Below are positions 17,158 through 26,071 of a stretch of DNA of 64,000 nucleotides, one piece after another. Within the stretch, counting starts at the first letter, position 1; each line of letters starts with the position of its first letter. The notes under the pieces were generated by a model. That model had not been told where the DNA came from. It saw nothing but the letters and a program-made list of their open reading frames with translations, and did not search any database. A program made the translations under genes and the position numbers. Source of the DNA: Paenibacillus xylanilyticus (GTDB lineage: Bacteria; Bacillota; Bacilli; Paenibacillales; Paenibacillaceae); assembly GCF_013359935.1 (NCBI RefSeq), contig NZ_JABMCB010000178.1, forward strand, positions 1 through 64,000. The letters run 5' to 3'.

Positions 17158-17531
17158 TACGTTTTAGTGTGCTGAACCTGTTTACAAACACAAGATGTTG
17201 GGTTAGAGTATGGTAACAGCAACAAAATGTAGTGACAAAGCGTTTCCCCACTTCTGAAAGTCATCTTCTGCAATCTCGCGAAAAACAGGATGGAATCACC
17301 TCCAAAGGCACGTCCCTGTAGGTGTAAATCGCTTTCTCGAAACAGAACTGACGCCGAGGCCAACGGGGCTGTTTGGACTGCACCCGGTTGCCTCTATGAC
17401 AGTCGCAACTAGATATGGACACACAACCTTACATAATAGCACCTTTCGGTCGACATCTTATACCTGCGACTGTCAGGAAGCCAAGGCATTCATGGGCATT
17501 TTCAGGCCGTCAGGCGGAGAGTGCTTTTTAT
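17158..17531 (+). promoter_or_regulatory. Structured nrdAB leader with internal terminator
   Basis: Several helices can be seen: GAGGC near 17356 with GCCTC near 17390 (plus AAC/GTT and GGG/CCC), the perfect 10-bp pair GACAGTCGCA (17398-17407) with TGCGACTGTC (17465-17474), and a terminator hairpin GCATTTTC (17496-17503) with GAGAGTGC (17517-17524) around GCC-GTCA-GGC, followed by TTTTTA. A terminator inside the leader of an operon suggests transcription attenuation. The class is not recognised. Confidence 0.5.
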
Positions 17532-17702
17532 ATGATCATGTTCTTAGCTGCTCCTATGTTACGGGGTCTTTCCGTGCGCAAACTGTCACCACCGCAGTCC
17601 ATCGTATGTATTTGTATTTTACTCACCGTAAGAAGACACTCAATTCTTTATATAAGAATTTCTCCAATTAATCTCTTAAACATGCGAAAGCGAGGAATAT
17701 TC

Positions 17703-20036
17703 ATGCCACAAGTTGTGATCAAGCCGAACAACCGCCAGCTTGCCTTTGACGATATGCGTATCTCGGTATATGCCGACCGTATTCTGGATGGACTGGACAT
17801 GCTGGACAAGGAGCGTTTGGTACGCGGGGTTAACAGCAAACTTCGCCGTGACGAAGTAACCGGAGACGAGATCAGTAACGCTTTTATGATGAGCGCCCTG
17901 GAACTGGTAACCAAAGAGGAGCCGAACTGGAAATTTGCAGCGGCACGTTCCCTGCTCACTTCCCTTTACAAAAAAGCGGCGACTAACCGCAGATACAAAT
18001 CGTACCCGGACGAGCCTTACGGTGCGTTCCATCCTCTCCTTGTCGATCTGGTGAAAAAAGGCATCTACCGTGAAGAATTGCTGGAATGCTACACCAAAGA
18101 ACAGATTGATGAACTGGCAGAATGTATCGATTACCGCAACGATCTGCTCTTTGACTACATCGGCTTGCTTACACTGGCAGAACGCTACCTCGCACACGAC
18201 TTTGATGGAAAAGTAATGGAGCTGCCTCAAGAGCGTTACATGGTTATTGCCATGTACCTGATGCACCAGGAGCCTGAAGAGAACCGGATGCATTTGGTCA
18301 AGGAAGCCTATTGGGCAATGAGCAACATGTATATGACGGCTGCAACACCAACGATGTCCAATGCGGGCAAAAAGGTAGCCGGACAACTCTCCAGCTGCTT
18401 CATTGATACCGTGGATGACTCGCTTGAAGGCATCTTCGATTCCAATACGGATGTAGCCAGACTGAGCAAAATGGGCGGCGGTATCGGCGTTTACCTCGGT
18501 AAAGTCAGAGCCCGTGGTTCGGATATCCGTGGTCACAAAAACACAAGTTCCGGCGTTATCCCTTGGATCCGCCAACTGAATAATACAGCCGTTAGCGTAG
18601 ACCAGCTTGGAACACGTAAAGGTGCGATTGCTGTATATCTGGACGTCTTCCACAAAGACATTCTGGCCTTCCTGGATCTGAAGCTGAACAATGGTGACGA
18701 GCGGATGCGTGCGCATGACGTATTCCACGGCGTTTGTCTGCCTGACCTGTTCATGGAACGCGTAGCCAGCCGTGGTGAGTGGAGCCTGTTCTGTCCGCAC
18801 GAAACGAAAAAAGTAATGGGCTGGAAAGATGAAAACGGCCGTCCACTCGGACTGGAAGACTTCTATGATGAGTCCTTCGGTGAAGGCACGTTCCGCGAGA
18901 AATATGAAGAGGCTGTGAACCACCCACTGCTGTCCCGAATTACGGTACAAGCCATCGACATAATGAAACGCGTAATGAAATCCCAGCTGGAAACAGGTAC
19001 GCCTTATATGTTCTATCGCGATACGGTTAACCGTTCGAACCCGAACAGTGCTCATGGTATGGTGTACTCTTCCAATCTCTGTACCGAAATTATGCAGAAC
19101 CAATCTGCTACAGTAGTCGAAAAAGAAGAGCTCGTAACCAAAGATGGACAAACACGTATCGTGATTTCCAAAGTGCCTGGCGACTTCGTTGTCTGCAACC
19201 TGAACTCCATTCACTTGGCGCGTGCCGTGCCTCATAACGTACTGGAGCGTCTGGTACCGATTCAGGTGCGCATGCTGGACAACGTTATTGACATCAACAA
19301 CATTGAAGTACTGCAAGCCCAATATACCAACAGCCAGTATCGTGCCGTAGGTTTGGGTACATTCGGACTTCACCATCTGCTTGCCCTTGAAGGCATTCGT
19401 TGGGAGTCCGATGAAGCGGTAACCTATAACGATAACCTGTACGAAAAAATCAACTACCTGCTTGTGAAAGCCAGCATGGAACTGTCCAAGGAAAAAGGAC
19501 ACTATCCGAAGTTCAAAGGTTCCGACTGGGAAAGCGGTAAATACTTCGAGCAGCGGGATTACACCACGGGTGAGCGCGTAGGCGAATTCGTAACTACCGA
19601 ACAATGGAAAGAGCTGCAAGCCGAAGTTCAGCAAAATGGTGTGCGTAACGCCTGGTTGTTCGCGATCGCTCCAAATGGATCAACATCCATCATTGCCGGT
19701 TCTACAGCTAGTATCGACCCGCTCTACGAATTGTTGTCCTATGAAGAGAAAACAACATACAAGATTGCCAACCCGGCACCGGATCTGTCGGACAAAACAA
19801 TCTGGTACTACAAAACGGCCTTCCTGGTGGACCAGCATGCTTCCATCAACATGGCTGCTGCCCGCCAACGTCACGTCGATCAGGGACAAAGCTTCAACCT
19901 GTACGTTCGTCCTGATATCAAGGCAACGGAGTTCCTGGAACTACACCTGCACGCTTGGAGAGCAGGTCTGAAATCGACTTATTACGTTCGCAGCCGTGCA
20001 TTGACCATTGAAGAATGTGACTCCTGCGCAAGCTGA
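17703..20036 (+). CDS. nrdA: Ribonucleoside-diphosphate reductase alpha subunit, class Ia
   Basis: 777 residues from ATG 17703 (GCGAGGAA upstream). The frame extends to 17415 but that part is leader. Residues 1-85 are ATP-cone-like. Redox cysteines are in GQLSSCFID and VVCNLNSIHLA, and the active-site Asn-Cys-Glu triad is in SSNLCTEIMQ. The C-terminal swinging pair is ECDSCAS. The enzyme reduces ribonucleoside diphosphates to deoxy forms using the radical of NrdB. A 175-bp spacer without an obvious terminator separates it from nrdB, so they form one operon. Assignment to NrdA rather than NrdE rests on length, the ATP cone and the NrdB type. Confidence 0.93.
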   Translation: MPQVVIKPNNRQLAFDDMRISVYADRILDGLDMLDKERLVRGVNSKLRRDEVTGDEISNAFMMSALELVTKEEPNWKFAAARSLLTSLYKKAATNRRYKSYPDEPYGAFHPLLVDLVKKGIYREELLECYTKEQIDELAECIDYRNDLLFDYIGLLTLAERYLAHDFDGKVMELPQERYMVIAMYLMHQEPEENRMHLVKEAYWAMSNMYMTAATPTMSNAGKKVAGQLSSCFIDTVDDSLEGIFDSNTDVARLSKMGGGIGVYLGKVRARGSDIRGHKNTSSGVIPWIRQLNNTAVSVDQLGTRKGAIAVYLDVFHKDILAFLDLKLNNGDERMRAHDVFHGVCLPDLFMERVASRGEWSLFCPHETKKVMGWKDENGRPLGLEDFYDESFGEGTFREKYEEAVNHPLLSRITVQAIDIMKRVMKSQLETGTPYMFYRDTVNRSNPNSAHGMVYSSNLCTEIMQNQSATVVEKEELVTKDGQTRIVISKVPGDFVVCNLNSIHLARAVPHNVLERLVPIQVRMLDNVIDINNIEVLQAQYTNSQYRAVGLGTFGLHHLLALEGIRWESDEAVTYNDNLYEKINYLLVKASMELSKEKGHYPKFKGSDWESGKYFEQRDYTTGERVGEFVTTEQWKELQAEVQQNGVRNAWLFAIAPNGSTSIIAGSTASIDPLYELLSYEEKTTYKIANPAPDLSDKTIWYYKTAFLVDQHASINMAAARQRHVDQGQSFNLYVRPDIKATEFLELHLHAWRAGLKSTYYVRSRALTIEECDSCAS

Positions 20037-20211
20037 TCGATATATTATTAGTTTCACGATGACCACCAGGGCATCCTGTTTTGATTGCAAAATGGCGTTG
20101 CCCTGGTACTTTTTTGCCCAAAATACGATCACAGCATCCAACCGATGTTGATATAGATGCCTTATTACTTCACCTGACATAAAAAGTTTTAATTTAAGGA
20201 GTGAACGGAAT

Positions 20212-21243
20212 ATGCAAGTACAGAAAATTTTCAATACCGAAGCGCCTAACCAATCCACCCGAATTATTGAAGGTGAATGCTCCGGGATCCTGAACTGGAA
20301 TGACATTCGCATGCCTCATATGTACAAGCTTTACAAAGTACTGCTGCTCAACCACTGGATCGCAGATGAAATTCCAATGTCCAAGGATGCATCCCAATTC
20401 GCCCAACTGGATCCGGAAGAACAGCGTACATTCAAAATCAACATCTCCCTGCTGGCCGTACTTGATTCCATGCAAACGATGTTTGTGGGTGACGTAAAAC
20501 GTTACTTTACCGATTCTTCGCTCGAAGCAATCTCGGCGATCATTGGACAACAGGAAGTGGTTCATAACCAATCGTATTCTTACGTTCTGTCCTCCATCGT
20601 GTCTGATCGGGAGCAAAAAGAGATCTTTGAATATTGGAAACATGATCCTGTACTGCTCGACCGTAACCGGTTCATTGCTGATATCTATCAAAGCTTCCGG
20701 GATGAGCCATCACCACAGACATTCTTCCAGGCCATGGTAGCCGATCTGGTGCTCGAAGGTATTTTCTTCTACAGCACATTCGCCTTCTTCTACAACCTGG
20801 CCCGTGACCAGAAGATGATGGCAACCAGCCAAATGATTTCTTATATCCAGCGTGACGAGAATCAGCACTGCTACTTCTTCGCTGAAGTGTTCAAACAGCT
20901 GCTTGTTGATTTCCCAGAGCTGAACACACCTGAGAACATGGACTATGTCTACAAAACCATCGACCGTGCCGTGGAGCTGGAAACCAACTGGGCACATTAC
21001 ACACTCAGCAATGTCCGTGGTATCGATCTGAACGAGCTGGAAGATTACATCAAGTACATCGCCAACAAACGCCTGCGTCTGATGGGCATGGATAAAGCAT
21101 ACGAAGGTGTGGATGTTAACTGCATGCCTTGGATCAAACCTTTCTCCGATGAAGCACTCAATGCTACCAAAACAGACTTCTTCGAAGCTAAGTCCCGCAA
21201 CTATGGTAAAGTCGGCGACGACAACGGATTTGACGATTTGTAA
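20212..21243 (+). CDS. nrdB: Ribonucleoside-diphosphate reductase beta subunit, class Ia
   Basis: 343 residues. Diiron ligands are all visible: Asp in LLAVLDSMQ, Glu and His in GQQEVVHNQSY, Glu in DLVLEGIFF, and Glu/His in RDENQHCYF. The radical tyrosine is the Tyr four residues after the first His (VHNQSY). The C-terminus (NYGKVGDDNGFDDL) is the tail that binds NrdA. TTAAGGAG precedes ATG 20212 (spacing 11). It supplies the stable tyrosyl radical. The operon ends at the terminator at 21282-21308. Confidence 0.94.
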   Translation: MQVQKIFNTEAPNQSTRIIEGECSGILNWNDIRMPHMYKLYKVLLLNHWIADEIPMSKDASQFAQLDPEEQRTFKINISLLAVLDSMQTMFVGDVKRYFTDSSLEAISAIIGQQEVVHNQSYSYVLSSIVSDREQKEIFEYWKHDPVLLDRNRFIADIYQSFRDEPSPQTFFQAMVADLVLEGIFFYSTFAFFYNLARDQKMMATSQMISYIQRDENQHCYFFAEVFKQLLVDFPELNTPENMDYVYKTIDRAVELETNWAHYTLSNVRGIDLNELEDYIKYIANKRLRLMGMDKAYEGVDVNCMPWIKPFSDEALNATKTDFFEAKSRNYGKVGDDNGFDDL

Positions 21244-21281
21244 GTTTAATCATACGGTGCAGAAAACAGCATATCTTATAA

Positions 21282-21308
21282 AACACTCCCTTCACGGGAG
21301 TGTTTTTG
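21282..21308 (+). terminator. Terminator of nrdAB
   Basis: AACACTCCC (21282-21290), TTCACG-type loop, GGGAGTGTT (21297-21305), followed by TTTG. Confidence 0.85.
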
Positions 21309-21395
21309 TTACGTTTTGTACCCTCTGCCCCATTGCTGAAACTTCTAGGATATAATGGAAGAGGTTCATATTTTTCTATTGAAATGAGGCATCGT

Positions 21396-22367
21396 ATGGA
21401 ACAAGAACTGTTGGATCAATTGAACTCCTGGCATGAGCAGGATCAGTTCGGTCTCATTGTTGAACGTATTGAACAGATTCCCGTATCTGATCGGGATTAC
21501 GACCTGACAGGTCATCTTGCGAGAGCATATAACAATAGAGCACTTTACCGTGAGGCCACTCAGCAGCTCCAATCCATTGAAGAGCAAGGCAAATGGGATC
21601 CCCTGTGGCAGTTCCGACTGGGTTATGCCTATTATCATATGGCCTTGTATGATCTGGCATTGCAAGCCTTTGAACAGGCTGATCGGCTTCAGCCTTATGA
21701 CGAATCAACACTCGATTTTTTGAAGTGGACGCGTCCCAAAGCTGCAAAAATGCAGCGTGATCGGCAGCGCCATCAAGAAAAACTGGCTGAGTGGGAACAA
21801 AGCGGGATGCAGAACCATCTTAGAGCTGCTTCAGGCTCCTATCATCCCTCCACATTTTGGGAGCAGAGTGACTATGCGCTGAGCAGTTATGTATCCCCGC
21901 CTTTTGCTGAGAACGAAATTGTCTCTACCGAGCAGGAACTGGGCTACAAATTGCCTGCTTCCTATATTCAATTAATGAACACTCAAAACGGCGGTGTTCC
22001 TGCACGTACCGTTTTCCCTACAGAGGAAGCCACTTCGTGGGCAGAGGATCATATTGCCATTACTAGCATTCTAGGCATTGGAAACGTGAAGTCCTATTCT
22101 CTTACTGGAGATATGGGAAGTCGCTTTATGATTGAGGATTGGGGATACCCTGATCTGGGCATTGTGATCTGTGATTGTCCATCTGCGGGTCATGACGTCG
22201 TTATGCTTGATTATCGTTTCTGTGGTCCGCAAGGCGAGCCATGCGTTGTACATGTTGACCAGGAGGATGATTATGAGATAACCTACCTGGCACCCAACTT
22301 TGAAGCATTTATCCGTGGACTGGTAGATGAGGAAGCGTTCGACCTGGAAGAAGAGGATGAGGACTAA
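21396..22367 (+). CDS. TPR-containing SMI1/KNR4 (SUKH) domain protein
   Basis: 323 residues from ATG 21396, which has TGAGG about 6 bp upstream. Residues 1-120 form TPR-like helical repeats (LARAYNNRALYREATQQL, FRLGYAYYHMALYDLALQAFEQA). Residues about 165-310 form a SUKH/SMI1-KNR4 domain (ISTEQELGYKLPASYIQL-like segment reading VSTEQELGYKLPASYIQLMN, then QNGGVP and PDLGIVICDC). SUKH proteins are often immunity proteins against contact-dependent toxins, but housekeeping members occur and no toxin gene is adjacent. The C-terminus is acidic. A kinase-like gene follows after 17 bp, probably in one operon. Confidence 0.85.
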   Translation: MEQELLDQLNSWHEQDQFGLIVERIEQIPVSDRDYDLTGHLARAYNNRALYREATQQLQSIEEQGKWDPLWQFRLGYAYYHMALYDLALQAFEQADRLQPYDESTLDFLKWTRPKAAKMQRDRQRHQEKLAEWEQSGMQNHLRAASGSYHPSTFWEQSDYALSSYVSPPFAENEIVSTEQELGYKLPASYIQLMNTQNGGVPARTVFPTEEATSWAEDHIAITSILGIGNVKSYSLTGDMGSRFMIEDWGYPDLGIVICDCPSAGHDVVMLDYRFCGPQGEPCVVHVDQEDDYEITYLAPNFEAFIRGLVDEEAFDLEEEDED

Positions 22368-22384
22368 AAACGCAGGAGGCCCTT

Positions 22385-23419
22385 ATGACAACCCGAATTT
22401 ATTTTGCAACCAACAAACTTGGCGACGTTGCATTCTCTTCACTGCAGGAGGCACTACATGAATTCGACCTGGGAACCCTTGAGGAGTATAAACGAACCGA
22501 CGAGGGAGTAATGGGACAGACACTGCTTGTCCGCACTTCTCAAGGGGAATACATTCTGAAAGGCAATCCATTGTATGTTGGACAGCTTCTGGAAGAACAA
22601 TTTTTCGTTGAACAGCTATCGGAGCACACCACTATTCCTGTCCCCGTCCCCTACCTGCTGCAAAAAGACACGGACTTGCTGGGTTGGAGCTACGCGATCA
22701 TGCCTCGTTTACCGGGAAAACACCTGTATGATCCAGCAGTCCAGACTGCACTCGGACAGGATGAGCACGAAGAGATTGCCACCATGCTCGCACATAGCCT
22801 GATTGAACTACATCGATGGAAAGTGCCGGATGCTGGTGAATATGACCCTGTAGCGGAACGGATCGTTCCATTTGCCGGAACTTATCTTGACTGGCTGTAC
22901 GGAACTATCCGTCACTGGCTGCTGGACGCGCAGAAGTACTCTGTCATCACGGATGAGGATATCGAGTGGGTGGATAAGCAGCTCATGAATGCAGAAACCG
23001 CGTTCCAGGCCATGCCTGTTCCTGGATTTGTTATGGGAGATTTCAAGGTAGAGAACTTTGTTATTCAAAAGGAAGGCGATCATGCCTCCGATTGGCGAAT
23101 TAGCGGCCTGTTAGATTTTACTACCTCGTATTTTGGAGACGGTACAGCAGATCTCACCAAAATGACAGCCATGTACATACAAAAAAATCAGCCTGAACTT
23201 GCTAAACGCTTTCTATTCAGCTACCGGGAAGTGGTCTGCGCAAACGATGAGGAACGATGTAAACAATTTGCTGCCCGCCTAGGGATACATCTGCTGTATC
23301 AGCGTATCTTGTTATGGGGCGAAGCCAAAGCAACCAATCGGGTCACGTGGGAAGCAGATTTGCCTTTTGCGGCCTGGGCACAGCAATATGTGGACTCGGT
23401 GCTTGAACTGCTCGAATAA
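22385..23419 (+). CDS. Aminoglycoside phosphotransferase-family (APH) protein with altered catalytic loop
   Basis: 344 residues. The N-lobe shows TLLVRTSQGEYILKGNP with the ATP-binding Lys. The catalytic loop reads GFVMGDFKVENFVI (about residues 217-230), so the usual HGD is MGD while Asp and Asn are kept. The metal-binding motif is GLLDFTTSYFGDGTADL with Asp. APH-fold kinases phosphorylate antibiotics, sugars, choline or homoserine, and this substrate is unknown. GGAGG lies just before ATG 22385. It follows the TPR-SUKH gene by 17 bp and ends at a strong terminator. True drug resistance should not be assumed. Confidence 0.8.
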   Translation: MTTRIYFATNKLGDVAFSSLQEALHEFDLGTLEEYKRTDEGVMGQTLLVRTSQGEYILKGNPLYVGQLLEEQFFVEQLSEHTTIPVPVPYLLQKDTDLLGWSYAIMPRLPGKHLYDPAVQTALGQDEHEEIATMLAHSLIELHRWKVPDAGEYDPVAERIVPFAGTYLDWLYGTIRHWLLDAQKYSVITDEDIEWVDKQLMNAETAFQAMPVPGFVMGDFKVENFVIQKEGDHASDWRISGLLDFTTSYFGDGTADLTKMTAMYIQKNQPELAKRFLFSYREVVCANDEERCKQFAARLGIHLLYQRILLWGEAKATNRVTWEADLPFAAWAQQYVDSVLELLE

Positions 23420-23462
23420 AACCACACGTATCTCAGCACAATGAAAATCCATGACACCAAAA

Positions 23463-23509
23463 AAAACGGCCGAATGGGAGAGATCTCTCTCTCATTCGGC
23501 CGTTTTGTT
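23463..23509. terminator. Strong bidirectional terminator
   Basis: ACGGCCGAATG (23466-23476) with CATTCGGCCGT (23493-23503), extended inward by GAGAG/CTCTC, flanked by A-run and T-run. It serves both the APH-like gene and the convergent peptidase gene. Confidence 0.92.
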
Positions 23510-23548
23510 TTCATTTCGATTCCATTAAACTGGTTCTTTATCAATCGT

Positions 23549-25360
23549 TTAAGCTTGAGGAACCGCTGCTTCCTGATGCTTTTGCAAAAACTCCAGCATT
23601 CGCCGATAAACCAGGACCTCATTCGCTCTTCTGGAGAAGCCATGTCCCTCATCATCCAGAACGATATATTCCACATCAACGCCTTTGTCCTGCAGCGCCG
23701 CCACAATCTGATCCGATTCAGCTTTTACGACCCGTGGATCATTCGCTCCTTGAATAACCAGCATCGGGTTCACCATCTGATCGAGATAAGTGATCGGTGA
23801 ATCTTTCGTTAGCCGCTCACGGTCGCGGACCGGGTCCCCCAGCCAGTTATCCATCATCGGTTTCCAATCCTCCGGTACTGATTCCAGAAACGTAAACAGG
23901 TTGCTTGGCCCAAAGATATCGACTGCTGCACGGAACAATTCCGGATGACGACCTGCAAGCAGCAGAGTCATATACCCGCCGTAACTGCCTCCCACGACAA
24001 ACAGGCGATCTGCCGAAGAGATGCCCTGATCAAACAGCCAGTGAATTCCGGCAACACAGTCGAGCCTTGGTCCCTCGCCCCAGTCTCTCTCCACCATTTT
24101 CACGAACTCTGCACCATACCCTGTGCTGCCTCGGAAGTTTGGTGCGAAGATATGGTAGCCCTGGGCCAGCATCAGCTGGAACATGGGCCGGAAAAACTTC
24201 GCTTCCGAAGCCTGTGGCCCGCCATGCGGCCAAAACACTGTGTAACCATTGGCTTGATCCGGCTTGGCCTTGAAGAAGAGAGCCTCGATTTCCAGCCCGT
24301 CATATGACTTATACCGAATCACTTCAGGATAAACCAAATCACTCGGATCAAGCCCTGTTACCCGGTTGGCAGTCAGGGCTTCCCAGGAATCGCCGCCAGC
24401 AGACAGACGATAAATATTATGCGGCTGAATTGCTCCCCGACCAAGGATGTACACATTACCAGCTTTGGTTAAGTGCGTGTGTTCTACCGTGTCCAATGGC
24501 ATATCCAGACGACGCGGTTGCTCCGCATCTTTGCCCAGCATATACATCCGATTCTCCGTACCTGTGAGCGTCCAGAAATACAGCGTCTCCGATGCCTCAT
24601 GCCAGCGGATCATCTCCACGTCCTCGCCATCGATTTTGCACAAAGGTCGGAACTCGCGGGTATCCATTCGGTACTCGGCCACATAGGAATAAGCTTCATT
24701 ATCATTGGTAACCATCAGAAGCCGATCATCATCTGCAAACAGGACATCCGTCACCTGACTCTGACGCCCCGAGACGGGCAGAATCAGCTCCACCTCACCA
24801 TCCCGATGCAGATGTGCCGTCTGATACGTATTGGAATACACTTTCAAAATAACAAAGCTCTTCTCATTGGGACTTACCGCCATCAAGTGGCTTGTTACCT
24901 CTTCCCCGCTGTATAAAAGCACATCTTCACCCGTCTCCAGGTCAATTCGGCGTGAATTCAGATAATTCGGGTTACCCGCACTGGTCACGTAATAAAGGCG
25001 CTGTCCGTCCTTGGACAACTCAGAGAAATAACAGCGGTCATTCGGCTCTGCCGATACGATCTGCAGCGGCACGCCGCCTTCCGGTTTAAGCGCATATAGG
25101 TGATAATTTTCGTCGCCGTCCCGATCAAACGCCGTAAGGATGTGACGTCCTTTCGGGTCGGGTTTGATAAACTGACTGCTCTGGTTCAAATACGTCAATG
25201 GATACGGGTATCCACCTGGTAAATCCATAGCCCAGATATTTGGTTCACCGTTCAGATTGCTGTCAAAAAATAAACGTTTCTCGTCAGCCGATACAGCAAA
25301 GTGCGAAATTCGATACGTTTGGAAATATTGCTCTACATCCGGTTTGGGAAACTGAATCAT
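23549..25360 (-). CDS. S9 family serine peptidase (acylaminoacyl/prolyl oligopeptidase type)
   Basis: 603 residues. The N-terminal 330 residues form a beta-propeller with WD40-like segments (ANDRCYFSELSKDGQRLYYV-type repeats). The C-terminal alpha/beta-hydrolase domain has the nucleophile in VVGGSYGGYMTLLLAG, Asp in VIQGANDPRVV and His in DDEGHGFSR. Such enzymes cleave short peptides or acylated N-termini in the cytosol, and no signal peptide is visible. The start ATG 25360 has AAGGAGG upstream. Monocistronic, ending at the bidirectional terminator. Confidence 0.92.
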   Translation of the reverse strand: MIQFPKPDVEQYFQTYRISHFAVSADEKRLFFDSNLNGEPNIWAMDLPGGYPYPLTYLNQSSQFIKPDPKGRHILTAFDRDGDENYHLYALKPEGGVPLQIVSAEPNDRCYFSELSKDGQRLYYVTSAGNPNYLNSRRIDLETGEDVLLYSGEEVTSHLMAVSPNEKSFVILKVYSNTYQTAHLHRDGEVELILPVSGRQSQVTDVLFADDDRLLMVTNDNEAYSYVAEYRMDTREFRPLCKIDGEDVEMIRWHEASETLYFWTLTGTENRMYMLGKDAEQPRRLDMPLDTVEHTHLTKAGNVYILGRGAIQPHNIYRLSAGGDSWEALTANRVTGLDPSDLVYPEVIRYKSYDGLEIEALFFKAKPDQANGYTVFWPHGGPQASEAKFFRPMFQLMLAQGYHIFAPNFRGSTGYGAEFVKMVERDWGEGPRLDCVAGIHWLFDQGISSADRLFVVGGSYGGYMTLLLAGRHPELFRAAVDIFGPSNLFTFLESVPEDWKPMMDNWLGDPVRDRERLTKDSPITYLDQMVNPMLVIQGANDPRVVKAESDQIVAALQDKGVDVEYIVLDDEGHGFSRRANEVLVYRRMLEFLQKHQEAAVPQA

Positions 25361-25490
25361 GACAAACCTCCTTGAGAATGAACAAAAGTATTTAACAATG
25401 GTAAATTAAGGGCCCATTTGTTCATATTACAGGAAATTCCAGTGTTTACACAATGGTTATGTCAGGTTTCCCAATACAGGTTCTAACATG

Positions 25491-25913
25491 TTACGTATAA
25501 AAGGTCATGTGAGGTTTATCTTCACGATAATAATCCAGCCTTTGCTTCATGGTACCTGTGTGCAGTTCAAACAGATGACCATCGGGATCGCTAAAATAAA
25601 CCGAGCGTGCATCTCTAGGATCGCGTGCTCTGCCAGGAAGAATATCCGCCCCGGCAGCTCGCAGCTGCTGTACAGATGCGTCGAACTCCTCTTCTTTTAC
25701 CGTGAATGCAATATGTGTATAGGTTCGTTCCGTATAATTGCGAATAACATCCTCCTCCTGATTCAAAGCAATCCAGAGACCTGCCAGATCGAAATACGCG
25801 AGCTTGCGTCCCTTCACCTGAATTCGGGCACCGAGAGCCTGTTCATAGAAGGTAATGGACCGTTCCAGATTGGATACGGAAAAGCACAGATGATTGATTC
25901 CTTGAATATTCAT
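25491..25913 (-). CDS. fosB: Fosfomycin resistance metallothiol transferase
   Basis: 140 residues from ATG 25913 with AGGAG 5 bp upstream. An earlier in-frame start at 25949 lacks a site. It matches FosB in order and length: GINHLCFSVSNLERSITFYE (first metal His and the conserved Cys), YTHIAFTV (second His), LPGRARDPRDARSVYFSDPDGHLFELHTGT (metal Glu). FosB adds bacillithiol or cysteine to the epoxide carbon of fosfomycin, with a divalent metal. The metal ligands are intact. It is divergent from an SDR gene. Chromosomal fosB is common in Bacillus-related genera, so it is probably intrinsic. Confidence 0.92.
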   Translation of the reverse strand: MNIQGINHLCFSVSNLERSITFYEQALGARIQVKGRKLAYFDLAGLWIALNQEEDVIRNYTERTYTHIAFTVKEEEFDASVQQLRAAGADILPGRARDPRDARSVYFSDPDGHLFELHTGTMKQRLDYYREDKPHMTFYT

Positions 25914-26071
25914 TGGACTCCTGACACCTCCATTATTTTGTTCACCCACATCCTTATTATGGTATATTTCCTATTCAAAAAACAAATGACTTCTTTCCTC
26001 AGCCGCACGTTCTTCTGGGCGAATGCATAGTTTAGGCGTATCAATGAATGTTCGAGGAGGATGTAAAGCGA

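Noticed and set aside
17340..17490. Cobalamin riboswitch upstream of nrdA
   Set aside because: TGTCAGGAAGCC resembles the B12 box loosely, but the conserved core preceding it (GGTGNNANTCC and CCCGCNACTGT) was not found in order.
17415..17702. N-terminal extension of NrdA
   Set aside because: The upstream frame is open but has no SD, does not look like NrdA, and contains the leader hairpins.
17676..19634. 652-residue ORF on the minus strand under nrdA
   Set aside because: Shadow of a highly expressed gene with strong codon bias; no recognisable family and no SD.
22385..23419. Aminoglycoside resistance gene
   Set aside because: The catalytic loop is altered and closeness to known resistance enzymes cannot be shown; called as APH fold only.
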